From Methanosarcina sp. UBA289 (GTDB taxonomy: Archaea > Halobacteriota > Methanosarcinia > Methanosarcinales > Methanosarcinaceae), in the NCBI GenBank assembly GCA_002496565.1, contig DAKJ01000004.1, positions 133,792-197,791 of the forward strand: a stretch of 64,000 bases of DNA, in the 5' to 3' direction. Position numbers and translations under genes: made by a program. Below the pieces are notes generated by a model, which saw only the letters and a program-made list of their open reading frames with translations, was not told the origin of the DNA and ran no database searches. Positions 54,413 through 63,237 of this stretch are shown one piece after another (within the stretch, counting starts at the first letter, position 1; every line of letters starts with the position of its first letter).

Positions 54413-55533
54413 AACGGAATGGATTTAAATTTGTTCTTATACTGCTCCTGGCCCTGACTCTATATGCTACCCCGGCTTCTGCAGGTAGTGCACAAAGGAC
54501 TTTACCTAATTCGGTAAGTCCCAATCAGGAGTTCCAGGTAGCAGTCAATGTAGCTGACTATGGTGCTGCCGGACAGGTAATTGAAAAGCTTCCTGCCGGC
54601 TTCACATTTGTTAGTTCTACCCTACCGGAAAGAGCTGTAACTAAAAATGGCAGTGAAGTTTCCTTCCTGCTCATGACTGAAAGGAGTTTTAGCTACACTC
54701 TGAAAGCTCCGGCAACAACCGGTACATACAAAATTGTAGGAATTTTAAGAGATATTAACAAAACTGAGTTCTCTGTCAGTCCTGCCGACTGTTCAATTAC
54801 TGTGAGTCAATCTTCCAACGGTGGCTCAGGTGGCTCAGGCGGTTCAGGCCATTCGGGTGGCTCAGGCGGTTCAGGTGGCGGAGGCGGTGCTTCAGCCGAG
54901 CCCCAGAGCAATGTTGAAGTCAAAGAACTATCCAAGAAAACGGTCACCTCTGGAGAGCGTGTAAAATTCGAGTTCCCACAGGGTGTAACCTGCATAAGGT
55001 ATGTGGAGTTTGATGCCAAAAAGAGTATGGGAAAAGTCACTACTATTGTCGAAATGCTGAAAGGCCAGTCCAAGCTGGTTTCGGGCCTGCCAGAAGGCTC
55101 TATTTATAAGAACGTGAACATCTGGGTAGGTTCAGGAGGAATCGCAAATTCCGATAACATCGCAAACGCAGTTGTCGGCTTCAGAGTCGAAAAGTCCTGG
55201 CTTGAGAAATGCGGAGCTGATGAATCGTCTGTAGCTCTCTGGAACTACAATAAAGCTTGGAGCAAACTTGAAACTAAAAAAGTTGGTGAAGACAGCACCT
55301 ATGTCTTCTTCGAATCCAAAACTCCGGGTTTCGGACCATTCACAATCGTAGTACCCGGTGAGAGCATAAAAATCAAATCTCCCGATTCGACAACCTCCAC
55401 TCCTAAAAACAATTCCAAATCGAATCCTGCAGATGATGCAGAAAAACCTGACAAGAGCTTTATCCCGGGTTTTGAGTCTGCAGTGACCATTGGAATCCTT
55501 GGAGCTGTGTACCAGATTATGAGAAGAAAGTAA
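54409..55533 (+). CDS. PGF-pre-PGF domain surface protein
   Basis: About 374 aa. Signal peptide, a DUF11-like beta domain (VSPNQEFQVAVNVADYGAAGQVIEKLPAGF split: FQVAVNVADYG, IEKLPAGFTF), a Gly/Ser spacer encoded by GGC-TCA repeats (about 54825-54890), then the PGF-pre-PGF domain (VEFDAKKSMGKVTTIVEML, VNIWVG, GFRVEKSWL, LWNYNKAWSKL, FESKTPGFGPFTIV) and a C-terminal PGF-CTERM-like tail (IPGFESAVTIGILGAVYQI, RRK). Archaeosortase A substrate. Start ATG 54409 overlaps the previous stop. Confidence 0.9.
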   Translation: MKRNGFKFVLILLLALTLYATPASAGSAQRTLPNSVSPNQEFQVAVNVADYGAAGQVIEKLPAGFTFVSSTLPERAVTKNGSEVSFLLMTERSFSYTLKAPATTGTYKIVGILRDINKTEFSVSPADCSITVSQSSNGGSGGSGGSGHSGGSGGSGGGGGASAEPQSNVEVKELSKKTVTSGERVKFEFPQGVTCIRYVEFDAKKSMGKVTTIVEMLKGQSKLVSGLPEGSIYKNVNIWVGSGGIANSDNIANAVVGFRVEKSWLEKCGADESSVALWNYNKAWSKLETKKVGEDSTYVFFESKTPGFGPFTIVVPGESIKIKSPDSTTSTPKNNSKSNPADDAEKPDKSFIPGFESAVTIGILGAVYQIMRRK

Positions 55534-55836
55534 AAAAGTACTAAATCTCAAAATAAATTTTAGTTTAAAGCAGCATTCAAAGCTGCTTATATTCCTTTTT
55601 TAACTCTGTTCTCCAGTATTCTCCTGTTTTCTCACATGCTGCTCTTTGGAAAACAGTAATTTTACCCGTTGTCATATTCTTACTTAAAAAGGGTTGTGAC
55701 CACGCCGTCACGCTTATTTTGATCATATATTTGCTCTTTTGAGCGGCAGTAAAATGGTTTTCAGGGTGCCGAAAAACACAACTCTGCTGCCGAAAAAGAT
55801 TCCATCCTCCCGAGACTGGACTCGGGTTGATAATAA

Positions 55837-55908
55837 TACATCAGCCGGGATTCGAACCCGGGTTCGAGCGTTGGCAACGCCCGGTGATAACCACTACACT
55901 ACTGATGT
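55837..55908 (-). tRNA. tRNA-Gly (anticodon GCC)
   Basis: Minus-strand cloverleaf: acceptor ACAUCAG with CUGAUGU (all seven pairs), D-arm GUG/CAC, anticodon arm GGGCG-UUGCCAA-CGCUC, T-arm CCGGG-UUCGAAU-CCCGG, discriminator A. All stems pair. The first base is A rather than the usual G, with the matching U at 72, a compensated change. No CCA encoded. Confidence 0.93.
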
Positions 55909-56261
55909 TCGAAGCTTACAGGATTCCCCTCCGTTTTATATTATATATTTTCTAGCTAATTAAGTTGACTCTAATTAAGTTGACTCTAATTAAGTTGACC
56001 CCTGATAGATTTTCGGGGAATGTGTTTTATAATATTTTATGTCTAGAGACACGTATACTTATTCTTCATTTTCTTAAAACTATCTTTTACTGAAAATTAA
56101 ATTAGCTGTGGGAAAGAGTGTAAAAGAAGAAAACTTTGGTTAGCTCTAAAAAGATACATACCTTTTGCTTATATTCAATAACAGGAAGTATCCTTGAAAA
56201 AATCACCTTGTTAGTAGGTACATAAAAGTACAAACAAATTTCAATGAATTAAAAATAGGCT

Positions 56262-56426
56262 GTCCATCATTAGCGGTTGATGTTTTCATTATTGATTCTC
56301 TAGTGCTAGAAATGCCTTATTTTTCGTGTATCAAGCAGTTACTAACCTTACTGAATTGCAAAAAAGGTATGTTGCGCCACTAAAAATGTTTTGGAAATAA
56401 CATCAACTAATTAATAGTACATGACC
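56262..56426. mobile_element. MITE, copy 2 (about 165 bp)
   Basis: Same element as 35897-36063, same orientation. GTTGATGTT is at 56276-56284 and AACATCAAC at 56399-56407, and the interior differs at scattered positions. The right outer end (actaattaatagtacatgacc) matches copy 1 with two changes. It lies in a gene-free gap downstream of tRNA-Gly (55909-56651). Confidence 0.7.
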
Positions 56427-56651
56427 ATTTGATTTTGGTTATTTGATTTTGGTTATATCTGAAAGTAGTTGACGTTTTCTGTTAAAATTGCATTTCTTGA
56501 TTACAAACCACAAAATGGGGCACAGATGAGTGTAGATGGATTATCCACATGCATATGTGTTTATCTGCAATTTCAGTTAAAATGTAGGTTTTCTACAGAG
56601 CCATAATACTATAAGTTTTTATGTCATGAATACAAGAGGTTAAATAGTAAT

Positions 56652-57089
56652 ATGAAAGACAGCTTCAAACAAAAATCATCGATTCCTAATAAATATTTAA
56701 TTTTGATTGCAGGCCTCGTTTGGATGTTTGCTGGAACAATGGTAATAGAGACTGGATTACCATATTTTATAAATCAAGGGAGATATACTTTTAGTGTTTT
56801 TTTAGCCGCTTCAGTATTTTCAGTGTTTTATTTTCTCATTTTCTCTAAATTAGTTGAAAAGCACACGACTCGAATAAGTAAAGATAATAGAAAGAAAATG
56901 TTTGTTATGGAATTTTTTGATAGAAAGTCATACCTGATTATGGTGGTAATGGTATTAGGTGGAATTACTATTCGAAAATTTAGTCTTTTGCCAGATTTTG
57001 ACATAGGATTCTTTTATGTTGGGATTGGTTTGGCATTGTTCTCGTGTGGCATGAAGTTTGTATATAAATTTAAGAATTCGTCTTTGTGA
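56652..57089 (+). CDS. Four-helix membrane protein, 145 aa
   Basis: ATG preceded by AAGAGGT. Hydrophobic segments at about 15-35, 46-66, 92-108 and 118-135, with a charged loop (KHTTRISKDNRKK) between the second and third. No family I can name with certainty. AT-rich codon use suggests recent arrival or weak expression. The gap 57090-57470 holds no gene. Confidence 0.65.
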   Translation: MKDSFKQKSSIPNKYLILIAGLVWMFAGTMVIETGLPYFINQGRYTFSVFLAASVFSVFYFLIFSKLVEKHTTRISKDNRKKMFVMEFFDRKSYLIMVVMVLGGITIRKFSLLPDFDIGFFYVGIGLALFSCGMKFVYKFKNSSL

Positions 57090-57470
57090 TTAAATAATCT
57101 TGAAGAGTTATCTATATGGCCTGTCTTAGTCTATATATGTCGATTACAAGCATTCTTACAAAACCTAAGGTAACTTGAAATTATAGTCTTAAAATTCGGT
57201 GCTTCCTATTTAATCATTTAGTATTTTTGAGACTCCTGTAGTTTTACAACTCTGTTAATTTCCATTTCTTATTATTAATTCTACACTTTTGTGCAGGTGT
57301 TCTCTTTTCCAAAACTCCATATTTCATGTAAAAACTCTTCGGTTATTGAATATGCAAAGTTTTATATTATCAAGCCAGTATAGACTGGCATCCTTCATGC
57401 TCTGGCAGCATGTGCTAATTTGATCTTTCAATTCAATCTTTTGATTTATTGAATTTTTGAGTGATGGATT

Positions 57471-58802
57471 TTGAGCGAGCTTGAGAAACTAATAAATCTT
57501 GCAAAAAACGCAGCCGAAAAAATCCGGAAACACAGCTTTGTACGTGTAGTCTCACATAATGATGCTGACGGGCTGACCTCAGCCGGGATAATGGCACAGG
57601 CCCTGCTGCGGGCAGGCATTTGTTTCCAGCTTTCGATAGCTGGAAGACTGGATGAAGCTGTGATTGAAGATGTGAACAAGAGCATCTCTAGGGATGAACT
57701 TGTTATTTTCTGCGATATGGGCAGCGGGCAACCTGAACTTATAGGTAAGGTGGCAGCCGATGTTATAGTGCTTGATCACCACCAGCCTGTAGGGCAATCT
57801 CCGGCAAAAGTAGTTGTAAACGCCCATCTGGTTGGAATCGATGGGGCAACTGACATCTCGGCTTCTGGCACCTGTTACCTGGTAGCTAGAGAACTATCAG
57901 CCAATAACGTTGACCTCTCAGGACTGGCCCTTGCAGGCGCAGTCGGAGACAAGCAGCTCTTTCACACGGCTAATGCCTTCATCTTGGAAGAAGCCTTAAA
58001 AGCAGGGATTGTGTCTATCCGAAAGGGACTCAAAGTGGGTGATGGAGATCTTGTAGACGTACTTTCATACAGTACCGAACCTTTCCTGGATATAACTGGT
58101 TATCCTGAAAAAGTTACAGAATTTTTGAACCAGCTAGGGCTTTCAGGAAAGATTGAAAACCTATCTGAGGAGGAAGTCTCAAGGCTTGCCAATGCTGTCG
58201 CCCTAAAACTTGTCAGGCAAGCAAGCCCGGAAGCTATTGAAGCTGTTATAGGAGAAGTTTTACTGCTAAACCAGGAGCTTGTAAGAAACGCTTACGATTT
58301 TATCTCTATTCTTAACACATGCGGAAAGCAGAAAATCTATGGGCTAGCTATTTCTCTCTGTCTCAAAGATCATGAGATTGTCAATGAAGCTCTCTCTTTT
58401 AAAAAAGAGCATGAGCAGAAGCTCACATTGGATGTCAGGGAAAATGTAGAAAGAATTCGCAAAGGTGAGAATCTATGGTACGTTATTACCGTTGATGCCC
58501 TTTCTACAGGGAGCCTTGCAAGCACGGTTGTCCGATACATTCATCCCGAACTTCCATTTATTTGCATAAATGAATCCGAAGGTATCCTTAAAGTCTCTGC
58601 AAGAGGCACTCGTGAACTTGTCTCAAAGGGCCTTGATCTTGCTTTTGCCCTGAGGGAAGCTGCAGGTGCAGTTGGTGGAAGAGGAGGCGGGCACAGTGTA
58701 GCTTCTGGGGCTGCAATCCCTCTTGGAAGTGCAGAGGAATTCCTGAGCATTGCAGATCGAATCATAGGTGACCAGCTCCAAAAGGACGGAACAAGAAATT
58801 AA
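57471..58802 (+). CDS. RecJ-like DHH-family protein
   Basis: 443 aa. DHH phosphoesterase motifs: HNDADG (29-34), the aspartate in VIFCDMGSG (82) and DHHQP (102-106), then a DHHA1 domain with GGRGGGHSVASGAAIP near residue 405. Archaeal members act as single-strand nucleases or as GINS/CMG-associated Cdc45-like factors. TTG start at 57471. The next gene encodes Pcc1, a pairing common in archaea and supporting linked expression (the stop and the following gene are within a few dozen bases). Confidence 0.92.
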   Translation: MSELEKLINLAKNAAEKIRKHSFVRVVSHNDADGLTSAGIMAQALLRAGICFQLSIAGRLDEAVIEDVNKSISRDELVIFCDMGSGQPELIGKVAADVIVLDHHQPVGQSPAKVVVNAHLVGIDGATDISASGTCYLVARELSANNVDLSGLALAGAVGDKQLFHTANAFILEEALKAGIVSIRKGLKVGDGDLVDVLSYSTEPFLDITGYPEKVTEFLNQLGLSGKIENLSEEEVSRLANAVALKLVRQASPEAIEAVIGEVLLLNQELVRNAYDFISILNTCGKQKIYGLAISLCLKDHEIVNEALSFKKEHEQKLTLDVRENVERIRKGENLWYVITVDALSTGSLASTVVRYIHPELPFICINESEGILKVSARGTRELVSKGLDLAFALREAAGAVGGRGGGHSVASGAAIPLGSAEEFLSIADRIIGDQLQKDGTRN

Positions 58803-58843
58803 AAGTGATAAAAATAAAAAGTTGGAAAAAAGATGGAATCTCT

Positions 58844-59098
58844 ATGAAAATCACAGGTAAAATTGAATTTCCAGATCCCGACTCAAGAAGAAACGCTGTG
58901 AAAATCCTGCAAGCTCTTTCTCCAGATAACCTTAGAAGCATGGAAAGTGAAATCAGTAATGATAGAGTTGCTGTCCAGTTTCATTCTGAGAAAATAGGCT
59001 CTCTTCTTGCAACGGTTGATGATTTTCTCATGAATGTTAAAATTGGGGAAGGGATCGAAGAGGCTTTGGAAAAAGAAGATAAAGTACAGGAAAGTTAA
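58844..59098 (+). CDS. pcc1: KEOPS complex subunit Pcc1
   Basis: 84 aa from ATG 58844: ITGKIEFPDPDSRRNAVKILQALSPDN then DRVAVQFHSEKIGSLLATVDDFLMNVKIGEGIEEAL. Pcc1 forms the dimer platform of KEOPS, which installs the t6A modification at position 37 of ANN-decoding tRNAs. GTG 58805 is in frame and would add 13 residues; the family's usual start favours 58844. Confidence 0.9.
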   Translation: MKITGKIEFPDPDSRRNAVKILQALSPDNLRSMESEISNDRVAVQFHSEKIGSLLATVDDFLMNVKIGEGIEEALEKEDKVQES

Positions 59099-59285
59099 AT
59101 TTACCTACAAACTTTCTTTTTTCCCTTTATTTTTCCTTCTTTTTTCTTCTTTTTTATTTTCTTTGATTTTACCTATTTTTCTATTATTGAGTTTCTTCCT
59201 TTCTCTTTTCCTTTTTTTTCTCTTGTTTTTCCGTTTATTTTTGCTTTGTTTCTCTATTTACCTTCTATTTTTATCTCGGGAGTCA
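59099..59285. other. Pyrimidine-rich convergent intergenic tract
   Basis: Almost 190 bases of T with interspersed C on the plus strand, between two convergent genes. T-rich runs end transcription in archaea, so this tract very likely terminates the recJ-pcc1 transcript. The open frame through it is an artefact. Confidence 0.6.
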
Positions 59286-61523
59286 TCATTCCCCTGAACC
59301 TTCCCGCCAAAGCTGTATTAGTTCTTTTAGCCTCTCATCCGTGAGTTCTGCTCCTGTTTCCGGGATTTGTAACCTATTGCAATATATATGGATAGCTTCC
59401 TGTAGCTCTTCAATGCTTATGTTTTCTCCCTCTTGAGAAGTAGGGCTATCCCAGGGGTTCCAGGTATGAACTGTCCAGTTCCAGCTCTGTATAACTTTTT
59501 CGTCTCCGATTCTGGCAATTGCTTTGACATTATAAGAGCCTGGTGAGCGGATAACCTCCGTGTATGAACTATTCTTAACGCGGAATTTGAAGCCCCTGCT
59601 TTCCTCATTCAGATACCAGCTTATATTGCAGGGATAGTTTGTACTGACACTAAACTCCTGCTTTTCTCCTTCATAGGTTATAACATTCCCTCTAGGGTTG
59701 ACAGAATTAATTGAAAGGGGAGACACTTTTATATAACCATGTTTTGTCTCTGTGTCAGATCCTTTATTGTTAGTGATAGTTAGAGAAACGGTATAAATCC
59801 CATAAGACCCGTAGGTGTAGGTCGGATTCTGGGCTATTGAGTCAATTCTTCCGTCGCCGTCGAAATCCCATTTCCAGGAAAAGGCATTGCTGGAGAGGTC
59901 TGTGAACTGGACTGTAAGAGGATACACTCCTGATGTAATATTTGAAGAAAAGTCAGCTTCAGGAAGCTCATTACTTGTTGTAAAAGCTTTAATGCAAAGG
60001 TTTGCTTCCGAATTACTTGATATATCTTCCCACCTGACCCCATTAGGACTCACATAACTTTCTCCGGGATTGGCCTGGGCCTTGCTGCTATAACGGGCTA
60101 TAGGCTCCTCAACTGCAAGAGGACCTAAAGCCGAGGGATTTGTGAATTTTATAACTATTGAAAATCTCTCTCCGGCATGTACTGGCACTGCCGAATTAAG
60201 TACATGTGTATGGTATCCTGGTAATGAGTATCGGCCACTTTCCTTTACAAAGTATCGCTGTCCTGAATTCACAGGCCCAGAAACGGGGTTTTTGTAGACA
60301 TACAACTCATAAGCCGTATTAAGGTCTGTAGTGTAGAATCCTATGGCTTTAAGGGTTTCGTTCCTTTCCGAGGAGAAAACATTGCCTCCCCAGGCAACCA
60401 GGCTTCCTTCATATTGTTTTGATACTATCCATCCCAGAGGGTCATACTGGTAGACATGGTCGTAATTATCCTGACTTTCAGCTGTGAATGCGGCGTTTTC
60501 GTTGTATCCGAGTTTTGTGTCATAGTAGGAAATATAGCAGTACCCATCATCTCCCCAGGTATCACCCCAGCTATTTTTCACTATAAAAGCCCCGTTTCCG
60601 GGAGGAACCTGCGTAAAAGAATTCCTGTCAAAAGAATCATCCCATCCCACAATGGTTACGGCATGATTGACAGCTAGGTTCCCTGTATATCGATAAGCAT
60701 AATTTCTTTGCTGATAATATCCAGGATTCCAGTACATTGTGGAGTACACAGCTCCATAGTTAAGAATTGCTTTCTTGAGAATTTCGTTACCCAGGGGTTC
60801 TGTCTTTTTAGGCAGGAAAAGTGCCTCTTGCACATGTTTCTGTACGGAAAGTCCTGTAGGTGAATAGGAAGAGGAATCACTATAAGGATCTTCGGATTCA
60901 TTCACAGGTCCGCTCCAGCGGGAAAGATACGCTGTTGATATGAACGCATTGCCACCGTCTTCTGCAGTAAGATCAAAACCCTGAAAATAGCTTTTTGAGA
61001 TAAGATTTTTCATATTGTTTTCAGAAAAATCATAGTTTTTTCCTTCTTTTCCCAGGATATAAGATTCAAGAGACGCAATACTTGAAAAAGCCCAGCAGCT
61101 TCCATCTTTTCCCTGGTTCTTTGCGGCTGTTACTTTTCCCTCTTTGCGCAGGTCATAAACAGCCGGAATGTCTGAACCTGAGGCTCCAAGCAAAGGTCTT
61201 CCTTCAGAGCTTGCGAGTCCCGACAGGTCTACAGGCGAGGGCTTATATCCTGTGCCTAAAAGCTGTCCGTAACTACTCACAAAAGAAAAAGTTTCAATTG
61301 ATCCAGGCTGCTGGTCTTCCAGAAAGTCAGGGTTCATCGGGGCCGTTTCAATCATGGGTTCAGCCATGGATTCAGCGGAAAATGTGCAGTTCTGTACTAT
61401 TTCAGGGTCTTCGGCACTTCCTGCAGCAAAACCCGGGCTTCCCGGCAGGCACAAAATCAAAACCATAAAAATAAGCAGAAAAGATTTTAATTTTTTAAGT
61501 AGGGAGAATTTTGTTCTTTTCAA
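59286..61523 (-). CDS. Secreted papain-family cysteine protease with PKD domain
   Basis: 745 aa. A signal peptide (KLKSFLLIFMVLILCLPGSPG) and a propeptide-like stretch precede a C1A peptidase domain: YDLRKEGKVTAAKNQG, catalytic C143 in GSCWAF, H287 in NHAVTIVGW and N317 in VKNSWGDTWGDDGYCY. A lectin-like beta domain (about 345-520) follows, then a PKD domain (about 525-615: VQFTDLSSNAFSWKWDFDGDG), another Ig-like domain and an acidic tail. No membrane anchor. Likely acts outside the cell on proteins or peptides. Divergent from the ferritin-like gene. Confidence 0.93.
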   Translation of the reverse strand: MKRTKFSLLKKLKSFLLIFMVLILCLPGSPGFAAGSAEDPEIVQNCTFSAESMAEPMIETAPMNPDFLEDQQPGSIETFSFVSSYGQLLGTGYKPSPVDLSGLASSEGRPLLGASGSDIPAVYDLRKEGKVTAAKNQGKDGSCWAFSSIASLESYILGKEGKNYDFSENNMKNLISKSYFQGFDLTAEDGGNAFISTAYLSRWSGPVNESEDPYSDSSSYSPTGLSVQKHVQEALFLPKKTEPLGNEILKKAILNYGAVYSTMYWNPGYYQQRNYAYRYTGNLAVNHAVTIVGWDDSFDRNSFTQVPPGNGAFIVKNSWGDTWGDDGYCYISYYDTKLGYNENAAFTAESQDNYDHVYQYDPLGWIVSKQYEGSLVAWGGNVFSSERNETLKAIGFYTTDLNTAYELYVYKNPVSGPVNSGQRYFVKESGRYSLPGYHTHVLNSAVPVHAGERFSIVIKFTNPSALGPLAVEEPIARYSSKAQANPGESYVSPNGVRWEDISSNSEANLCIKAFTTSNELPEADFSSNITSGVYPLTVQFTDLSSNAFSWKWDFDGDGRIDSIAQNPTYTYGSYGIYTVSLTITNNKGSDTETKHGYIKVSPLSINSVNPRGNVITYEGEKQEFSVSTNYPCNISWYLNEESRGFKFRVKNSSYTEVIRSPGSYNVKAIARIGDEKVIQSWNWTVHTWNPWDSPTSQEGENISIEELQEAIHIYCNRLQIPETGAELTDERLKELIQLWREGSGE

Positions 61524-61947
61524 GATCTTTGGCCTCGGCGAGATCGTCTCCTGGCGAGCCTGTATATGCTTTTTTGGAGCTTGCCGGGATGTAAATCTTT
61601 ATCATTGGATATAATTCTTTATCATTATTTTATAACTGAATTATAGGACTATTTATGAAATTTGTCTATAAGTCTTTTTCCAACATATTATAATTTTTTA
61701 CCTCGAAACCAAACTTTTTCTCCTATGAGCGATTTAAAAACACTAAATTTGGACCAAAGATTTACAAAATAAACTCTAAATTTTTTTAATACGATAAATT
61801 ACTGAATATAAAAAAGGTTGTAAGTAGTACTAAAAATTTTAATTTCACTATCTTACTCCCATTTCAGTTAATTGATTTTTATAAACTATTGTGTTGAGGC
61901 TGTTTTCCAATAGAAAGAAACATTACTATTGTCCTTCCATAATTTAA

Positions 61948-61973
61948 TAGGGGTATATTTTAGGGGTATATTT
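61948..61973. repeat. 13-bp tandem duplication before the ferritin-like gene
   Basis: taggggtatattt occurs twice head to tail (61948-61960, 61961-61973) and is followed by TAAGGGGGG, the ribosome binding site. The rest of the intergenic stretch 61524-61947 is AT-rich and carries only promoter-like sequence for the divergent protease. Confidence 0.7.
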
Positions 61974-61989
61974 TAAGGGGGGTGAAAAC

Positions 61990-62265
61990 CTGCTTTCGGA
62001 AGTACTTGCAGACCTTGAAAAAACCAGACCTGAAGACCTTAATAAAGAGATCCTTAGAGCTGCCATGATTGCAGAGCTGGACGCTATCAACATTTATGAG
62101 CAGATGGCAAATCTGGCAAAAAGCGAAGAAATTCGTAAAGTCCTGCTTGACATTGCCAGAAAAGAGAAAATCCATGTAGCTATGTTTGAAACCGTGCTCC
62201 TGCAAACTGACAGGGAGTTTTTGAAAATCTACTCGGATTATGCTCTGGCTAGAAGTAGAAAATAA
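61990..62265 (+). CDS. Ferritin-like protein of the encapsulin-cargo type, apparent CTG start
   Basis: 91 aa. EILRAAMIAELDAINIYEQMANLAKSEEIRKVLLDIARKEKIHV, cut here as AELDAINIYEQMA and VLLDIARKEKIHV, is the helical pair with E and ExxH ligands of the short ferritin-like proteins. It closely recalls the ferritin-like domain fused to the Pyrococcus encapsulin. It should form dimers or decamers holding a di-iron ferroxidase site. The frame before ATG 62065 is clearly coding (LLSEVLADLEKTRPEDL). GGGGGGTG lies 5 bases before CTG 61990, where relatives have ATG. No encapsulin shell gene is in the window. Confidence 0.75.
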   Translation: MLSEVLADLEKTRPEDLNKEILRAAMIAELDAINIYEQMANLAKSEEIRKVLLDIARKEKIHVAMFETVLLQTDREFLKIYSDYALARSRK

Positions 62266-62306
62266 GTTTCAAATCCGTTTGACATCATATTTCCTATTGA
62301 TCCTCC

Positions 62307-62762
62307 ATGCTTGAAGAATATGAGAGAAAGAGAAATTTTAAAAAAACACCTGAACCGTCGACCAATGATTTTGGAAAAAGCTCCAACAAACCGATTTTTG
62401 TGGTTCAGCGCCATGATGCGCGTAAGCTTCACTATGATTTCCGCTTGGAGATGGATGGAGTTCTGAAAAGCTGGGCTGTGCCAAAGGAGCCCCCAAAGGA
62501 TGCAGGCACCAGAAGGCTTGCTATCGAGACTGAAGACCATCCTCTGGCATATGCTGATTTTGAAGGTGAAATCCCGGCCGGAGAGTACGGAGCCGGCAAG
62601 GTTGAGATCTGGGATAGGGGAACTTTTGAGCTTTTGAAACGTGAGGAAAGGGAAATTGTGGTAGCACTTGAAGGAGATAAACTGAAAGGGACTTATGTTT
62701 TAGTCCGGACAAAGTACGGAAAAGGGGAAAAAGGCTGGCTCTTCTTTAAAAAGGTCAACTAA
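62307..62762 (+). CDS. Stand-alone LigD 3'-phosphoesterase
   Basis: 151 aa. The DNA-end-healing PE domain that in bacteria is part of LigD (non-homologous end joining). The six active-site residues of the Pseudomonas enzyme are all present with the same spacing: H36, H42, D44, R46 (RHDARKLHYDFR) and H78, Y82 (EDHPLAY). A free-standing PE is known and has been solved from Methanosarcina barkeri. It removes 3' ribonucleosides and phosphates. No Ku, ligase or primase gene is adjacent. Confidence 0.93.
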   Translation: MLEEYERKRNFKKTPEPSTNDFGKSSNKPIFVVQRHDARKLHYDFRLEMDGVLKSWAVPKEPPKDAGTRRLAIETEDHPLAYADFEGEIPAGEYGAGKVEIWDRGTFELLKREEREIVVALEGDKLKGTYVLVRTKYGKGEKGWLFFKKVN

Positions 62763-62862
62763 AAGCCGACTAGAACTTAATATTTATGAATAAAACTTAA
62801 TGTCGCAGTAGTGAAACACAGGTCAGACCCTGAGCTTTTTAAACCATTGTGAGTATAAGCAT

Positions 62863-63237
62863 ATGGGGATACTTACGGAAGAAATGGTAAAGATCAATGT
62901 TTTTGAAACTGTCGGGGAAAACTGTTGCGTTGCCGCTTGTGATGGACAAAAGGTTTACGATATTATTACGGCTGCTCTCTGCGAAAATAAGAAAGTTGAA
63001 CTCTCTTTTGCAGAAGCGAGTGAGCTGACGCCTGCCTTTTTGAATTCGGCAATAGGGCAACTTTACGGATGTTTTTCCGCAGAACAAATTGAGAATAGCC
63101 TCTTATTCACGGATATCTCCGAGGAAGACGAGATTATCCTTAAGAGGGTTATAGAGCGGGCAAAAACCTATTTTGAGCATGCATACACCTGCAGAAAGGC
63201 GCTGAAAGACGTGCTTGGAGGAGAAGAGGATGCGTAA
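62863..63237 (+). CDS. DUF4325 (STAS-like) protein
   Basis: 124 aa. KKVELSFAEASELTPAFLNSAIGQLYGCFSAEQI is the conserved DUF4325 centre. The fold is STAS-like and such proteins accompany regulatory or toxin-like partners. It ends GEEDA and overlaps the PIN gene start by 8 bases. ATG 62863 is used, though ATG 62884 is possible. Role with the PIN protein is inferred from the overlap. Confidence 0.82.
   Translation: MGILTEEMVKINVFETVGENCCVAACDGQKVYDIITAALCENKKVELSFAEASELTPAFLNSAIGQLYGCFSAEQIENSLLFTDISEEDEIILKRVIERAKTYFEHAYTCRKALKDVLGGEEDA

Noticed and set aside
55739..55963. 74-aa plus-strand frame
   Set aside because: It runs antisense through tRNA-Gly.
59034..59297. 87-aa Phe/Leu-rich frame after pcc1
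   Set aside because: It is the translation of the pyrimidine-rich terminator tract and starts inside pcc1.
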